Source of the DNA: F0422 sp003992255
GTDB lineage: Bacteria; Bacillota; Negativicutes; Veillonellales; Veillonellaceae
Assembly: GCF_003992255.1 (NCBI RefSeq)
Contig: NZ_RQVA01000022.1
Location: forward strand, 1 to 19,366
DNA length: 19,366 nucleotides
Direction of reading: 5' to 3'
Part shown: one piece after another, positions 1-7,529 of the stretch
Layout of the letters: every line of letters starts with the position of its first letter
Numbering within the stretch: position 1 is the first letter of the stretch
Notes under the pieces: generated by a model
The model's database searches: none
Seen by the model: the letters and a program-made list of their open reading frames with translations, nothing else
What the model was told of the DNA's origin: nothing
Made by a program: the position numbers and the translations under genes

Positions 1-77
1 ATTTACATTTTTATACAGTTCTTATATTAAAGAAACTGAACAGATTAATTGCTGTCCCCAAAACTTGATAAAGAGCC
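1..77 (+). mobile_element. Terminal segment of an ISL3-family insertion sequence (left copy, cut by window edge)
   Basis: These 77 bases are the exact reverse complement of 18957-19033, the transposase-3'-proximal end of the ISL3-like element at the right of the window. The element terminus (GGCTCTTTATCAAG read inward from base 77) has the GG start and CTCTTT core typical of ISL3-family ends. Identity stops at base 78, where unique DNA begins, so base 77 is the IS boundary. The rest of this copy, with a transposase reading toward base 1 on the plus strand, would lie outside the window. Seen: the repeat. Inferred: that a full element is attached. Confidence 0.75.
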
Positions 78-179
78 TTTAATTTCATTACAGCCTCTAT
101 TAAAAACTTATCAATACTAACTACATGTATGGCTCAATACAATTGTAATCCCATGCCCTCGGGACGGTACACTAGCATA

Positions 180-698
180 TCATATGATTCCTAGTATCTG
201 TGACAATATCACAATTCCATATATACTTAGCACTGTATATATGGCATGTAATGCACGTACTACAATTTTTTCTAATCTTGGTCTTCCAAACAGATTTTCA
301 TAGCGAACAAAGAAGGCATCTGGATGTTCTTGTTCCGCCGATCTACCTATGACTCGATACACCACTATACTCGTCCTAATGGATAGAATGATTGCCACAC
401 AGGCAAGTACAACTAATCCATACTGAACCCACAATGGCTCTCGAACAAAGGCTTTCACCACTAAGATACCGATTACATCTACAGCCCCAGTGCATCCCAT
501 CGCAATCGCAATGAGAATAGCCACCACACGGCCAGACATAAAATGTAAAATGCTTTCTAACGTGGTCCCTACGGTTTCTGCTGTTGTCTCTTCTTTAGAA
601 GTAGCAAATGGATTAAATCCAATCCAACGATTCAAACACCATAATTGATACATAGCCCATACTGTAACATAGGCTAAACAAATGTGTAATTCTGTCAT
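180..698 (-). CDS. Hypothetical four-helix integral membrane protein
   Basis: A 172-residue protein that I do not recognise. It has about four hydrophobic segments: residues 6-24, 57-84, 92-114 and 150-172, the last running to the C-terminus. A polar stretch of about 30 residues (25-55) follows the first helix, and a basic/aromatic loop (115-148, containing RYENLFGRPRLEK) precedes the last. There is no signal peptidase site, so it is probably a plain inner-membrane protein. The start is well supported: GGAGGT lies 6 bases before the ATG. It stands alone, with its own likely extended -10 promoter (787-795) and the zinc-ribbon operon terminator just upstream. Its 3' end lies about 100 bases from the insertion-sequence boundary, and I see no terminator there. 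No function is assigned. Confidence 0.75.
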   Translation of the reverse strand: MTELHICLAYVTVWAMYQLWCLNRWIGFNPFATSKEETTAETVGTTLESILHFMSGRVVAILIAIAMGCTGAVDVIGILVVKAFVREPLWVQYGLVVLACVAIILSIRTSIVVYRVIGRSAEQEHPDAFFVRYENLFGRPRLEKIVVRALHAIYTVLSIYGIVILSQILGII

Positions 699-786
699 AT
701 CCTACCTCCGTTACTGTAACAATATCTTATCCATGCACTGCAAATAGAATCTGGATAATACTATCTGTATTGGTTATCTTATCTAC

Positions 787-795
787 ATTATAACA
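787..795 (-). promoter_or_regulatory. Candidate extended -10 promoter for the four-TM protein gene
   Basis: Read on the minus strand this is TGTTATAAT, a perfect -10 hexamer preceded by the TG of an extended -10 element. The region about 17 bases upstream has no good -35, as extended -10 promoters allow. A start near 780 would give a leader of about 80 bases before the gene at 698. Confidence 0.4.
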
Positions 796-849
796 CAGAT
801 TCCTAACTAACTTCATACAATCACAAGTAACCGCCACATTGGATGAAAG

Positions 850-878
850 AAAAACGTCTAGTCCTTATTGACTAGACG
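850..878 (-). terminator. Rho-independent terminator of the three-gene zinc-ribbon operon
   Basis: A 9-bp perfect stem (CGTCTAGTC at 855-863 with GACTAGACG at 870-878) encloses a 6-base loop. On the minus strand it is followed by TTTTTCTTTC. It lies 45 bases past the stop of the gene at 923-1852, the right place to end that operon. Confidence 0.85.
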
Positions 879-922
879 CTTTCAGATTATAGTATTTTTT
901 TAACCATGGTATATAATAGGTT

Positions 923-1852
923 TTAAGCATCAAACAAATCGAATAGTGTATCTAACAAATCTCCACCACTATCACCAGCGTCTGCTAACAAGTCACCAGC
1001 ATCATCCAGCGATAGGGAATCTGCGATAGAATCATATTCAAGATCTGCATTTTCAAATAGACCTGTATAATCCCCCGATGCAGGTGTATCCATATCCAAA
1101 CCTAATTGACCAGACGCTAATGCATCAGAAAATCCCAATGATGGATCCCCAGGGTATACATCTGTACCTATAGGAATATCATTTAATCCCTGCACGCTAT
1201 CAAATGGAGTCGACAAGCCTAAGTCAGGATAACCGTTAAATACATCCGTTAATGAGTTCATACTATGATCCATTAAAGATATATCTGATAAGTTCAGATG
1301 ACTTAAACTACTCGTTGTATCTCCTACTGAATGGCTGTGTAAAAAACGACTCAATTCATGGGCTAAGAAAGTCCCTCCAAACGATGCTGCAGCTAGTCCA
1401 GCATAATGGCTCCATTGAGATCCAGTTCTAGGTACAGTAGTATTCTGAGTAGATGGTGGAAGGTTATATTCTAATGTATTGGCACCATTTGTTGTATTAG
1501 GTGCATTCAACGTCGCTCCTACATTAGCCTTCGGTTCTATCCCTAAGTTATGATATAACACATCAATACGACTGTATAAGTAGGCTATCTCTTGTAAATC
1601 ATCTACCTGCTTAGACGGTTCTGTCTCACGAATTTTATTCAATAATAAACTGATCCTATAATAATCAGGTAGTGCCCCTGCCTTTTTATACTCTTCCACA
1701 ATAGCCGGCACATACATTTGAGTCATCGTTGCTGTAGGCGACACGGTTGTATTCTCTGTTACACCTTCTAACGGTTGCGATTGACACCCACATCGAAAGC
1801 AAAACTTATCGTCCAATTTAAGTTGTGTTCCACAGTTCGTACAAAATTTCAT
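923..1852 (-). CDS. Zinc-ribbon protein with acidic, low-complexity C-terminus
   Basis: 309 residues. The N-terminus is a short zinc ribbon with cysteines at 4, 7, 18 and 21 (FCTNCG...FCFRCG). Residues 45-105 look helical and polar. A small, glycine/alanine-rich hydrophobic segment (about 148-166) could be a weak membrane or packing helix. Residues 180-309 are rich in Asp, Ser, Gly and Leu and end in a strongly acidic tail (DLLDTLFDLFDA). The start ATG has AAGGAT upstream. It is the last gene of a three-gene operon, 15 bases after the DUF805 protein, and is followed by a clear terminator. The ribbon matches those of its two operon partners and of the gene at 11701-12390. Function unknown; a scaffold or client-binding role is only a guess. 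Confidence 0.8.
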   Translation of the reverse strand: MKFCTNCGTQLKLDDKFCFRCGCQSQPLEGVTENTTVSPTATMTQMYVPAIVEEYKKAGALPDYYRISLLLNKIRETEPSKQVDDLQEIAYLYSRIDVLYHNLGIEPKANVGATLNAPNTTNGANTLEYNLPPSTQNTTVPRTGSQWSHYAGLAAASFGGTFLAHELSRFLHSHSVGDTTSSLSHLNLSDISLMDHSMNSLTDVFNGYPDLGLSTPFDSVQGLNDIPIGTDVYPGDPSLGFSDALASGQLGLDMDTPASGDYTGLFENADLEYDSIADSLSLDDAGDLLADAGDSGGDLLDTLFDLFDA

Positions 1853-1867
1853 ATACTATCCTTTTTA

Positions 1868-2608
1868 CTATTGATTAGGTTGTTTTCTTACTTTACCATA
1901 TTTGTTTGGCAATGGATCACTTTCTGCAAATGCTATTAGGATTGCCCCATAAATAGGGATCAACATATACCATCCTGAACGATTAGTGTCATGCAATCGT
2001 CTAGCATTTAACGCAATGTTCGGAAGGAAGAACAGTAAACTAATCAAGGAACCAAACTTATCATTAATAGCAGCTGCCAATAAACTTATAATCATGTACA
2101 CAATTTGAAAACTCCAATACTCCCAACGTGTTGCACGGCCCTCAAAACTAGCATATTTTTCAGTTAATGCCGTTTTAAAGTTTAAAAATAAGTTTGATGA
2201 TACTACATACTCAACAGCATCGGTATTATACATCCCCTGTTGTGGATTACCATAGGCTGCTCCTGCCGGATTTCCATTCATTTGGTAATTAGGCTGCCCT
2301 TGTGGTTGACCATAGTTAGGCTGTGTATACTGCGCTTGTCCTTGTGGCTGTTGATTATAATTTGGTTGCGCATATTGTGGTTGACCTTGTGGATATTGAT
2401 TATACGTAGGTTGAGCATATTGCGGAGGCACATTCATATTTTGTTGTGGTGGCACTTGACCATTCATTTGACCTTGTTGACCATGGTTAGGTGCGGCCTG
2501 ATTATTTTGTTGACTCTGATTTGAAGCTTGGTTAGCATTTAAATTGCCACAACTAGGGCAAAATTTATCCGTTTCATTCATTCCATTACCGCATTTTGAG
2601 CAAAACAT
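1868..2608 (-). CDS. Zinc-ribbon protein with Gln/Pro repeats and a DUF805 membrane domain
   Basis: 246 residues in three parts. Residues 1-22 are a zinc ribbon (Cys 3, 6, 17, 20). Residues 25-130 are a Gln/Asn/Pro/Tyr-rich disordered linker that includes three tandem copies of a 15-residue unit of the type YxQPxYNQxPQGQxQ (64-107). Residues 137-240 are a DUF805 domain, recognised by FEGRATRWEYW (155-165), ARRLHDTNRSGW (202-213) and the closing PNKYG; its hydrophobic stretches lie at about 167-182, 187-200 and 214-229. DUF805 proteins are small inner-membrane proteins of unknown function. The start has AGGAGA 8 bases upstream. It is the middle gene of the operon, 16 bases after the TM zinc-ribbon gene. 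Confidence 0.88.
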   Translation of the reverse strand: MFCSKCGNGMNETDKFCPSCGNLNANQASNQSQQNNQAAPNHGQQGQMNGQVPPQQNMNVPPQYAQPTYNQYPQGQPQYAQPNYNQQPQGQAQYTQPNYGQPQGQPNYQMNGNPAGAAYGNPQQGMYNTDAVEYVVSSNLFLNFKTALTEKYASFEGRATRWEYWSFQIVYMIISLLAAAINDKFGSLISLLFFLPNIALNARRLHDTNRSGWYMLIPIYGAILIAFAESDPLPNKYGKVRKQPNQ

Positions 2609-2624
2609 AATAGTCTCCTATCTT

Positions 2625-3227
2625 TTAAAATAACTCTGTTAATGTGGAAGTTTTTCCATTATACGAAACAGTAATCCGATTTGAATCGGATGTCACATAA
2701 TTATTTTTTTCACGTGTATACGCTTTTATAATAACCTTTCCTTTAGGTCCATCACAAGTAGCTGTTACAACAACATTTTTACCATCTTCATCATAGTCCC
2801 ACTCAAAGTCCTTCTTAGTGATTCCTTTGTCGCCAGTAACATATCTGGCCATTGCTACTACAATCTCTTCATATCTCCGGTGACCATAATGTTCATTTTC
2901 AAACTCCATTCCTTTTACGTTATCAATATACTGTTCTTCTACATGTAACTGATACGCACCTAATCCCATGATAAAAATCACTACCATAACAACAGCAATT
3001 AAAATAAATTTAATAACATTCTTGGACTCTTTATCACCTTTAGAGATTGGATAAGAATTCGTAGGCATTTGAGGTTGTCCCATTGGCTGTTGTGAATGCT
3101 GCATATTTGGATTAGGTATCTGCGAGATTGGATTTGTATCAATCATTAGATTTTCATTCTTCATGCCACATTCAGGACAAAAAGCCGAACTATCCTCCAT
3201 TTGCTTACCACAATTAGGACAAAACAC
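2625..3227 (-). CDS. Zinc-ribbon, single-TM protein with an exported C-terminal domain
   Basis: 200 residues with the start moved to GTG at 3227. There AAAGGGGG sits 7 bases upstream, and the protein then opens with FCPNCGKQ exactly like its paralogues. The longer reading from 3278 adds 17 residues with no ribosome binding site. The ribbon has Cys 3, 6, 17 and 20. A Pro/Gln/Asn-rich linker (30-65) leads to one transmembrane helix (about 71-92), after a Lys-rich segment that predicts the ribbon is cytoplasmic. The remaining 107 residues, probably outside the membrane, form an alpha/beta domain with no family I recognise. It is the first gene of the operon. The same plan (ribbon, linker, TM, outer domain) recurs in the gene at 11260-12390. 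Confidence 0.85.
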   Translation of the reverse strand: MFCPNCGKQMEDSSAFCPECGMKNENLMIDTNPISQIPNPNMQHSQQPMGQPQMPTNSYPISKGDKESKNVIKFILIAVVMVVIFIMGLGAYQLHVEEQYIDNVKGMEFENEHYGHRRYEEIVVAMARYVTGDKGITKKDFEWDYDEDGKNVVVTATCDGPKGKVIIKAYTREKNNYVTSDSNRITVSYNGKTSTLTELF

Positions 3228-3234
3228 GCTCTCG

Positions 3235-3242
3235 CCCCCTTT
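3235..3242 (-). promoter_or_regulatory. Ribosome binding site fixing a GTG start
   Basis: AAAGGGGG on the minus strand, 7 bases before the GTG at 3227. It decides between that GTG and the upstream ATG at 3278, which has no such site. Confidence 0.75.
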
Positions 3243-3303
3243 CTTCAACACTTTATGAGTAGTTAAGTACACTTTCACGCATACTTTTTCATATATTTAC
3301 TTA

Positions 3304-3312
3304 ATTATATCA
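3304..3312 (-). promoter_or_regulatory. Candidate extended -10 promoter of the zinc-ribbon operon
   Basis: TGATATAAT on the minus strand, a TG-N-TATAAT extended -10. The leader to the GTG start would be about 70 bases. Ten bases upstream lies a short inverted repeat (TGACA...TGTCA, 3322-3336) that could be an operator or could be chance. No convincing -35 is seen. Confidence 0.45.
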
Positions 3313-3397
3313 AAACATGTATGACATTTTTTGTCACTATTACATTTTTTTATAATATAAATAAAAACATTTTCTAATACATGTGGCTCTTGAAAAA

Positions 3398-3431
3398 GAA
3401 ACCCTTAGATGTACATACACATCTAAGGGGT
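3398..3431 (-). terminator. Rho-independent terminator of the heptose operon
   Basis: An 11-bp perfect stem (3402-3412 with 3419-3429) encloses a 6-base loop. It is followed on the minus strand by TTTCTTTTTC. It lies about 75 bases past the gmhB stop and separates the heptose operon from the zinc-ribbon operon. Confidence 0.88.
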
Positions 3432-3505
3432 TCTCACATCCTGATTATATAATTTTCCTAACCGCTATAGTAAATATTAGGGCTAGCCATATAAAGAGTC
3501 CTTAA

Positions 3506-4039
3506 TTATAATCCCAATAACTTACGCCCTTCTTCCCATGCGAAGATAGGCTCTAAGAAGGTCATTAAGTTTTCTTCTTCAAATGGATATGCACGCATAC
3601 CAATAGATTCAGCTGCTTGCACATCAGATGGTTTATCCCCTACAAGGAAACTACCATCTACATCCACATTCCATTCTTCAATAGCTTTTCTAAGCATACC
3701 TGGGCTTGGTTTACGGCACTCACATGTTTTTGTGTAGGCTTCTACCTTTCCTTCTGGATGATGTGGGCAATAATAATACGCCAAAATTGTAACACCTTGC
3801 GCTTCTAAACGACGAGACATCTCTTCATGTAAAGCCACAACATCTTGTTCTGTATAGAAACCACGGGCTACACCACTTTGATTGGTCACCACAATAATAT
3901 CATACCCTCGTTTTTGAGCCTCTTTCATAGCGTCAATAGCTCCTGGAATAAACTCCAATTGCTCTGGATTTGATAAATATCCTACATCAACGTTAATGAC
4001 GCCATCACGATCTAAAAATAATACCTGTCTAGTTTCCAT
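3506..4039 (-). CDS. gmhB: D-glycero-beta-D-manno-heptose 1,7-bisphosphate 7-phosphatase
   Basis: 177 residues, normal for the family. GmhB removes the 7-phosphate from heptose 1,7-bisphosphate, the third chemical step toward the ADP-heptose used in the LPS inner core. The HAD motif FLDRDGVIN gives nucleophile Asp10 and acid/base Asp12. TNQSGVARG (52-60) is motif II. The structural zinc ligands Cys91, His93, Cys106 and Cys108 (CPHH...CECRKPSPGM) mark GmhB rather than the related histidinol phosphatase. GDKPSD (134-139) holds the Mg-binding aspartates. The ATG overlaps the hldD stop by one base (TAATG), so the two are translationally coupled. It is the last gene of the heptose operon, followed by a strong terminator. 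Confidence 0.95.
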   Translation of the reverse strand: METRQVLFLDRDGVINVDVGYLSNPEQLEFIPGAIDAMKEAQKRGYDIIVVTNQSGVARGFYTEQDVVALHEEMSRRLEAQGVTILAYYYCPHHPEGKVEAYTKTCECRKPSPGMLRKAIEEWNVDVDGSFLVGDKPSDVQAAESIGMRAYPFEEENLMTFLEPIFAWEEGRKLLGL

Positions 4040-5004
4040 TATTTTACATACCCTTCATTATCTCGTAATAATGCACAATATTCATGAACCGCCTGTTCTA
4101 ATGGTGTAAATCCTTTGTCATAACCTGCAGCTAATAACTTTGTAGTATCTGCTTGCGTATAACTTTGGTATTTCCCTTTTAATACTTCTGGGAAGTCAAT
4201 ATAACGAATGTCACCTTTTCCAGCAAAGGAAATAACCGCTTTCATAAATTCATTAAACGTATGGGCATGACCCGTTCCACAGTTGAATACACCACTGATC
4301 TCAGGATGTTCCCAGAAATAGAAATTGACATTCACTACGTCCTTCACATAAATGAAATCACGAGTTTGTTCTCCATCTCCATAACCATCGATTCCTTTAA
4401 ACAACGTAATTTCGCCAGTTTCCATCAATTTATAATACATTTGACGTACTAATGAGGCCATCTTATCCTTATGTGTCTCGTTAGGACCAAATACATTAAA
4501 GTAACGTAAGCCTACACATTGAGATTGTAAACTGTTTCTATATTTTGCCACATATCGATCAAATAATAATTTTGAATATGCATAGGGATTCAATGCTTGT
4601 TCGCATTCAGGATCTTCTCTAAATCCCTTTGTACCATGGCCATAGGTAGATGCAGAGGATGCGTAAATGAATGGTGTTCTTCGTTCTTGACAATAATGAA
4701 ATAGATTTTTAGACCCTTCATAGTTGTTTTTCATCATGAAACGGCCATCATAATTCATAGTGTCTGCACAAGCACCTTCATGGAATACCACTTCAATAGG
4801 GCCACAATCAAAGGTATTTTGTTCTACTGCCGTATCAAAATCTTCATAATCAATATAGTCTGCAAAATCAAGCATTTCGATGTTGCGAATTTTACGACCA
4901 TCTGTCAGGTCATCCACGATAAGTATATCGTTACGACCTTTGTTATTTAATTCTTTTACAATATTGGAGCCGATAAATCCAGCGCCACCTGTAACAATAA
5001 TCAT
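4039..5004 (-). CDS. hldD: ADP-L-glycero-D-manno-heptose 6-epimerase
   Basis: 321 residues. It epimerises ADP-D-glycero-D-manno-heptose to the L,D form, the last step in making the donor for LPS core heptoses. It is an extended short-chain dehydrogenase with the NAD(P)-binding glycine motif TGGAGFIGSN (5-14), SSAS (116-119) and the catalytic YxxxK at Tyr141-Lys145. Further family blocks are RYFNVFGPNE and GDGEQTRDFIYVKDV. Length and motifs are those of the full enzyme. Its ATG overlaps the hldE stop (ATGA), and its stop overlaps the gmhB start. Older name rfaD. Confidence 0.95.
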   Translation of the reverse strand: MIIVTGGAGFIGSNIVKELNNKGRNDILIVDDLTDGRKIRNIEMLDFADYIDYEDFDTAVEQNTFDCGPIEVVFHEGACADTMNYDGRFMMKNNYEGSKNLFHYCQERRTPFIYASSASTYGHGTKGFREDPECEQALNPYAYSKLLFDRYVAKYRNSLQSQCVGLRYFNVFGPNETHKDKMASLVRQMYYKLMETGEITLFKGIDGYGDGEQTRDFIYVKDVVNVNFYFWEHPEISGVFNCGTGHAHTFNEFMKAVISFAGKGDIRYIDFPEVLKGKYQSYTQADTTKLLAAGYDKGFTPLEQAVHEYCALLRDNEGYVK

Positions 5005-6485
5005 AGTGTTCCTTCCTCTACTGATCCTTGAATTTTTTCAATGATGCTCGTCGTAGAATATCCATCTTGAAATGGTAAAATTTGAACCTCTTCTACAAAC
5101 TCTTTTCCAATCACATCTTCTGGCTTATAATCGCCACCTTTAACCAAAATATTTGGTCGCAACTTTGAAAGTATTTCTGCTGGTGTATCTTCTTGAAATA
5201 ATACAACCCCATCTACAAACCCTAATGAACTCATTAATAAAGCTCTATCTATTTCATGGTTAATAGGCCGACTTTCACCTTTTAAACGCCGCACGGAAGC
5301 ATCCGAATTAAGGGCCACTATTAAATGATCTCCTAAATTAGCCGCTTCTTTCAAGTACGTCAAATGTCCACGATGCAAAATATCGAAACATCCATTAGTA
5401 AATACGACAACTTCCCCTCGATTCTGCCAGGTACGAATTTTTTTCGCCAAAGCCTCTACAGAATACAGCATTTCTTTTTCTTCTTTTTTGGCTTTGATCT
5501 TGGATAGTAAGTCTAATAACTCTTGACGATGAATTGGGTAGGTTCCTACCTTAGATACTACAATGCCTGCCGCTGCATTAGCTGCTACTAGAGCGGCTCG
5601 TACAGAAAGTCCTGCTATCAAGGTAGTTAACATCATAGCCACCACCGTATCACCAGCACCGCTTACATCAAATACATCCTGTTTCTTTGTTTCTCCATTG
5701 TGCCATATATTACCATCTTTACGAACGAACGTAACGCCTTTAGCTGATCGTGTGACAACGATGAATTCCAAATCCATTTGACTTAAGATTTGATGCGCTG
5801 CTTGTACAACAGCTTCATCTGTATTTTCCACTTCATAACCAACAGCCACACTTAACTCTTTCACATTGGGGGTAATACAAGTCGCTCCATTATATTTTGA
5901 CCAATCAGATCCTTTAGGATCCACAATCGTCATAATACCATGCTTTTTGGTACGTTCGAACACTTGTGCTAATAAGGACGGTTGGCAAACGCCTTTACCA
6001 TAATCCGAAATTACGAGCCCTTGTAATTTCTTTTCGATTAATACATCTAGCCAATGTAAGATATGCTCTTCACTATCTTCTGTAAGAGGTTTCGTTACTT
6101 CGTAATCTAGACGAACAATCTGCTGTTGTCCTCCTAGAATGCGTGTTTTTGTTGTTGTGGGAATACCATCCTCTACAAATACTCCATGACTATGGATTCG
6201 ATTATCCTGTAATTGTTGTCGTACAATCAAGCCATGTGCATCGTTACCAACACGAGCTGCCATGTGTACTTCACAATCTAAACGAGCCAGATTATTGGCT
6301 ACATTCGCAGCTCCACCTAGCACCTCTGTTTCTCGCTCTACCACATTCACTGGTACTGGAGATTCTGGCGATATACGTGTCACATTACCAAAAATATAGC
6401 GATCCAACATGCAATCTCCAATGACACCCACCCGCAAAGAGGGTAGTTCTTTCGTTAAAAAGGATTGTAATGTGCGATTACGCAT
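5001..6485 (-). CDS. hldE: Bifunctional heptose-7-phosphate kinase / heptose-1-phosphate adenylyltransferase
   Basis: 494 residues from the ATG at 6485. The N-terminal half is a ribokinase-type kinase: VGVIGDCMLDRY (19-30), GGAANVANNL (57-66), and the anion hole/catalytic base DVSGAGD (273-279). The C-terminal half is a nucleotidyltransferase with NGCFDILHRGH (364-374, HxGH-type). The protein makes heptose 1,7-bisphosphate and later couples heptose 1-phosphate to ATP, giving ADP-heptose. I moved the start from ATG 6506 to 6485: the inner ATG has GGTGGAAG upstream, the outer has none, and seven fewer residues put the N-terminus nearer that of known HldE. The start overlaps the gmhA stop by 8 bases and the stop overlaps hldD by 4. 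The domains are fused, as in most proteobacteria. Older name rfaE. Confidence 0.95.
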   Translation of the reverse strand: MRNRTLQSFLTKELPSLRVGVIGDCMLDRYIFGNVTRISPESPVPVNVVERETEVLGGAANVANNLARLDCEVHMAARVGNDAHGLIVRQQLQDNRIHSHGVFVEDGIPTTTKTRILGGQQQIVRLDYEVTKPLTEDSEEHILHWLDVLIEKKLQGLVISDYGKGVCQPSLLAQVFERTKKHGIMTIVDPKGSDWSKYNGATCITPNVKELSVAVGYEVENTDEAVVQAAHQILSQMDLEFIVVTRSAKGVTFVRKDGNIWHNGETKKQDVFDVSGAGDTVVAMMLTTLIAGLSVRAALVAANAAAGIVVSKVGTYPIHRQELLDLLSKIKAKKEEKEMLYSVEALAKKIRTWQNRGEVVVFTNGCFDILHRGHLTYLKEAANLGDHLIVALNSDASVRRLKGESRPINHEIDRALLMSSLGFVDGVVLFQEDTPAEILSKLRPNILVKGGDYKPEDVIGKEFVEEVQILPFQDGYSTTSIIEKIQGSVEEGTL

Positions 6486-7050
6486 ACTCTTCTTCCACCA
6501 ATTCACATAAAATATGACCTGCTAAAATATGCATTTCTTGAATGCGCGCTGTCACCTTAGAGGGTACAGCAAACGTTAAGTCACAAAGTTCTGCTAATTT
6601 CCCACCGCTTTCACCAGTGAACGCAAAGGTATGCATACCCACATTGCGTGCGGCTTCTACAGCTTTCACTACATTTTTACTATTGCCAGAAGTAGAAATG
6701 CCGATTAGAATATCTCCAGAACGACCTAACCCTTCCACTTGACGAGAAAATATATCCTCAAATCCATAGTCATTACCCACTGCTGTTAGGATGGATGTAT
6801 CCGTGGTCAATGCAATGGCAGCCAAAGAACGTCGCTCCTTTTGAAAGCGGCCAATTAACTCCGCTGCTATGTGCTGTGAATCCGCTGCAGAGCCTCCATT
6901 TCCACAAAATAATATTTTATTTCCTGTTGCCAACGCTACTTTGCATCGTGCTGCCATTTCTTCTATGACATTCATGACCTCAAATGTAGCACTTAAGGTA
7001 TCTACATGGTCAGAAATACTAGCACCAATAATCGGATGTAACTCACTCAT
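6478..7050 (-). CDS. gmhA: Sedoheptulose-7-phosphate isomerase (phosphoheptose isomerase)
   Basis: 190 residues, one SIS domain, normal family length. It converts sedoheptulose 7-phosphate to D-glycero-D-manno-heptose 7-phosphate, the first committed step of the ADP-heptose pathway. FCGNGGSAADSQH (48-60), AELIGRF, ALTTDTSILTAVGND and the phosphate-binding ISTSGNSKNV (118-127) are diagnostic. His60, Glu64, Gln171 and His179 sit where the metal and active-site residues of E. coli GmhA lie. The ATG lies 8 bases inside the end of nrdR. Thus gmhA, hldE, hldD and gmhB, the whole pathway, are contiguous and overlapping. Confidence 0.95.
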   Translation of the reverse strand: MSELHPIIGASISDHVDTLSATFEVMNVIEEMAARCKVALATGNKILFCGNGGSAADSQHIAAELIGRFQKERRSLAAIALTTDTSILTAVGNDYGFEDIFSRQVEGLGRSGDILIGISTSGNSKNVVKAVEAARNVGMHTFAFTGESGGKLAELCDLTFAVPSKVTARIQEMHILAGHILCELVEEEYA

Positions 7051-7516
7051 GCTTTAAATCCTTTCCATGATTATCCAATAATTCATGTAGTTCTTGTAAA
7101 AAACTTTCTACATTATTAAATTGACGATACACAGAAGCAAATCGAACATAAGCGACTTGGTCTACATCTTTTAATAAAGATAATACAATCTCTCCAATAC
7201 GCTCAGTACTAATCTCTTGTTCTACTTCCATGCGAATTTGTTTTTCTGTTTCATTGACAATGGCTTCCAATTGATCTGTAGACACACCACGTTTACTACA
7301 AGATCTCCAAAGTCCATTCATCAATTTAGACCGATCAAATAATTCTTTTTTTTGATCTCTTTTAACAACCATAATAGGTAGATCTTCGATGACTTCATAC
7401 GTCGTAAAACGTTTTCCACAATTCATACATTCTCTACGACGACGAATGTTGTTATCGTCTGTTGAGCGAGAATCTGTTACTTTAATTTCATCATGATGAC
7501 AATATGGACATTTCAT
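7043..7516 (-). CDS. nrdR: Transcriptional repressor NrdR
   Basis: 157 residues. NrdR is a zinc-ribbon plus ATP-cone regulator that represses ribonucleotide reductase genes according to the bound adenine nucleotide. The ribbon cysteines are 3, 6, 30 and 33 (KCPYC...CMNCGKRFTTYE). An ATP-cone fills about residues 44-134 (VVKRDQKKELFDRSKL...VAYVRFASVYRQF). The start is set at ATG 7516 because AGGAGG (7524-7529) lies 7 bases upstream; the TTG at 7522 would be one base from it. It is unusual to find it leading a heptose operon. It follows the DUF535 gene so closely that its ribosome binding site overlaps that gene's stop codon, so it is surely co-transcribed. I found no clear NrdR box in the window, so the targets are elsewhere. 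Confidence 0.95.
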   Translation of the reverse strand: MKCPYCHHDEIKVTDSRSTDDNNIRRRRECMNCGKRFTTYEVIEDLPIMVVKRDQKKELFDRSKLMNGLWRSCSKRGVSTDQLEAIVNETEKQIRMEVEQEISTERIGEIVLSLLKDVDQVAYVRFASVYRQFNNVESFLQELHELLDNHGKDLKHE

Positions 7517-7523
7517 AGGCAAT

Positions 7524-7529
7524 CCTCCT
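7524..7529 (-). promoter_or_regulatory. Ribosome binding site that fixes the nrdR start
   Basis: A perfect AGGAGG on the minus strand, 7 bases from ATG 7516 but only one base from TTG 7522. It also overlaps the stop codon of the preceding DUF535 gene, indicating coupled translation. Confidence 0.85.

Noticed and set aside
2240..2524. Plus-strand open frame rich in Leu/Ile/Trp
   Set aside because: It is the complement of the Gln/Pro repeat region of the DUF805 zinc-ribbon gene; its hydrophobic look comes from those codons read backwards.
7043..7522. TTG start for nrdR at 7522
   Set aside because: It leaves one base to the AGGAGG; ATG 7516 has ideal spacing and gives the standard MKCPYC N-terminus.
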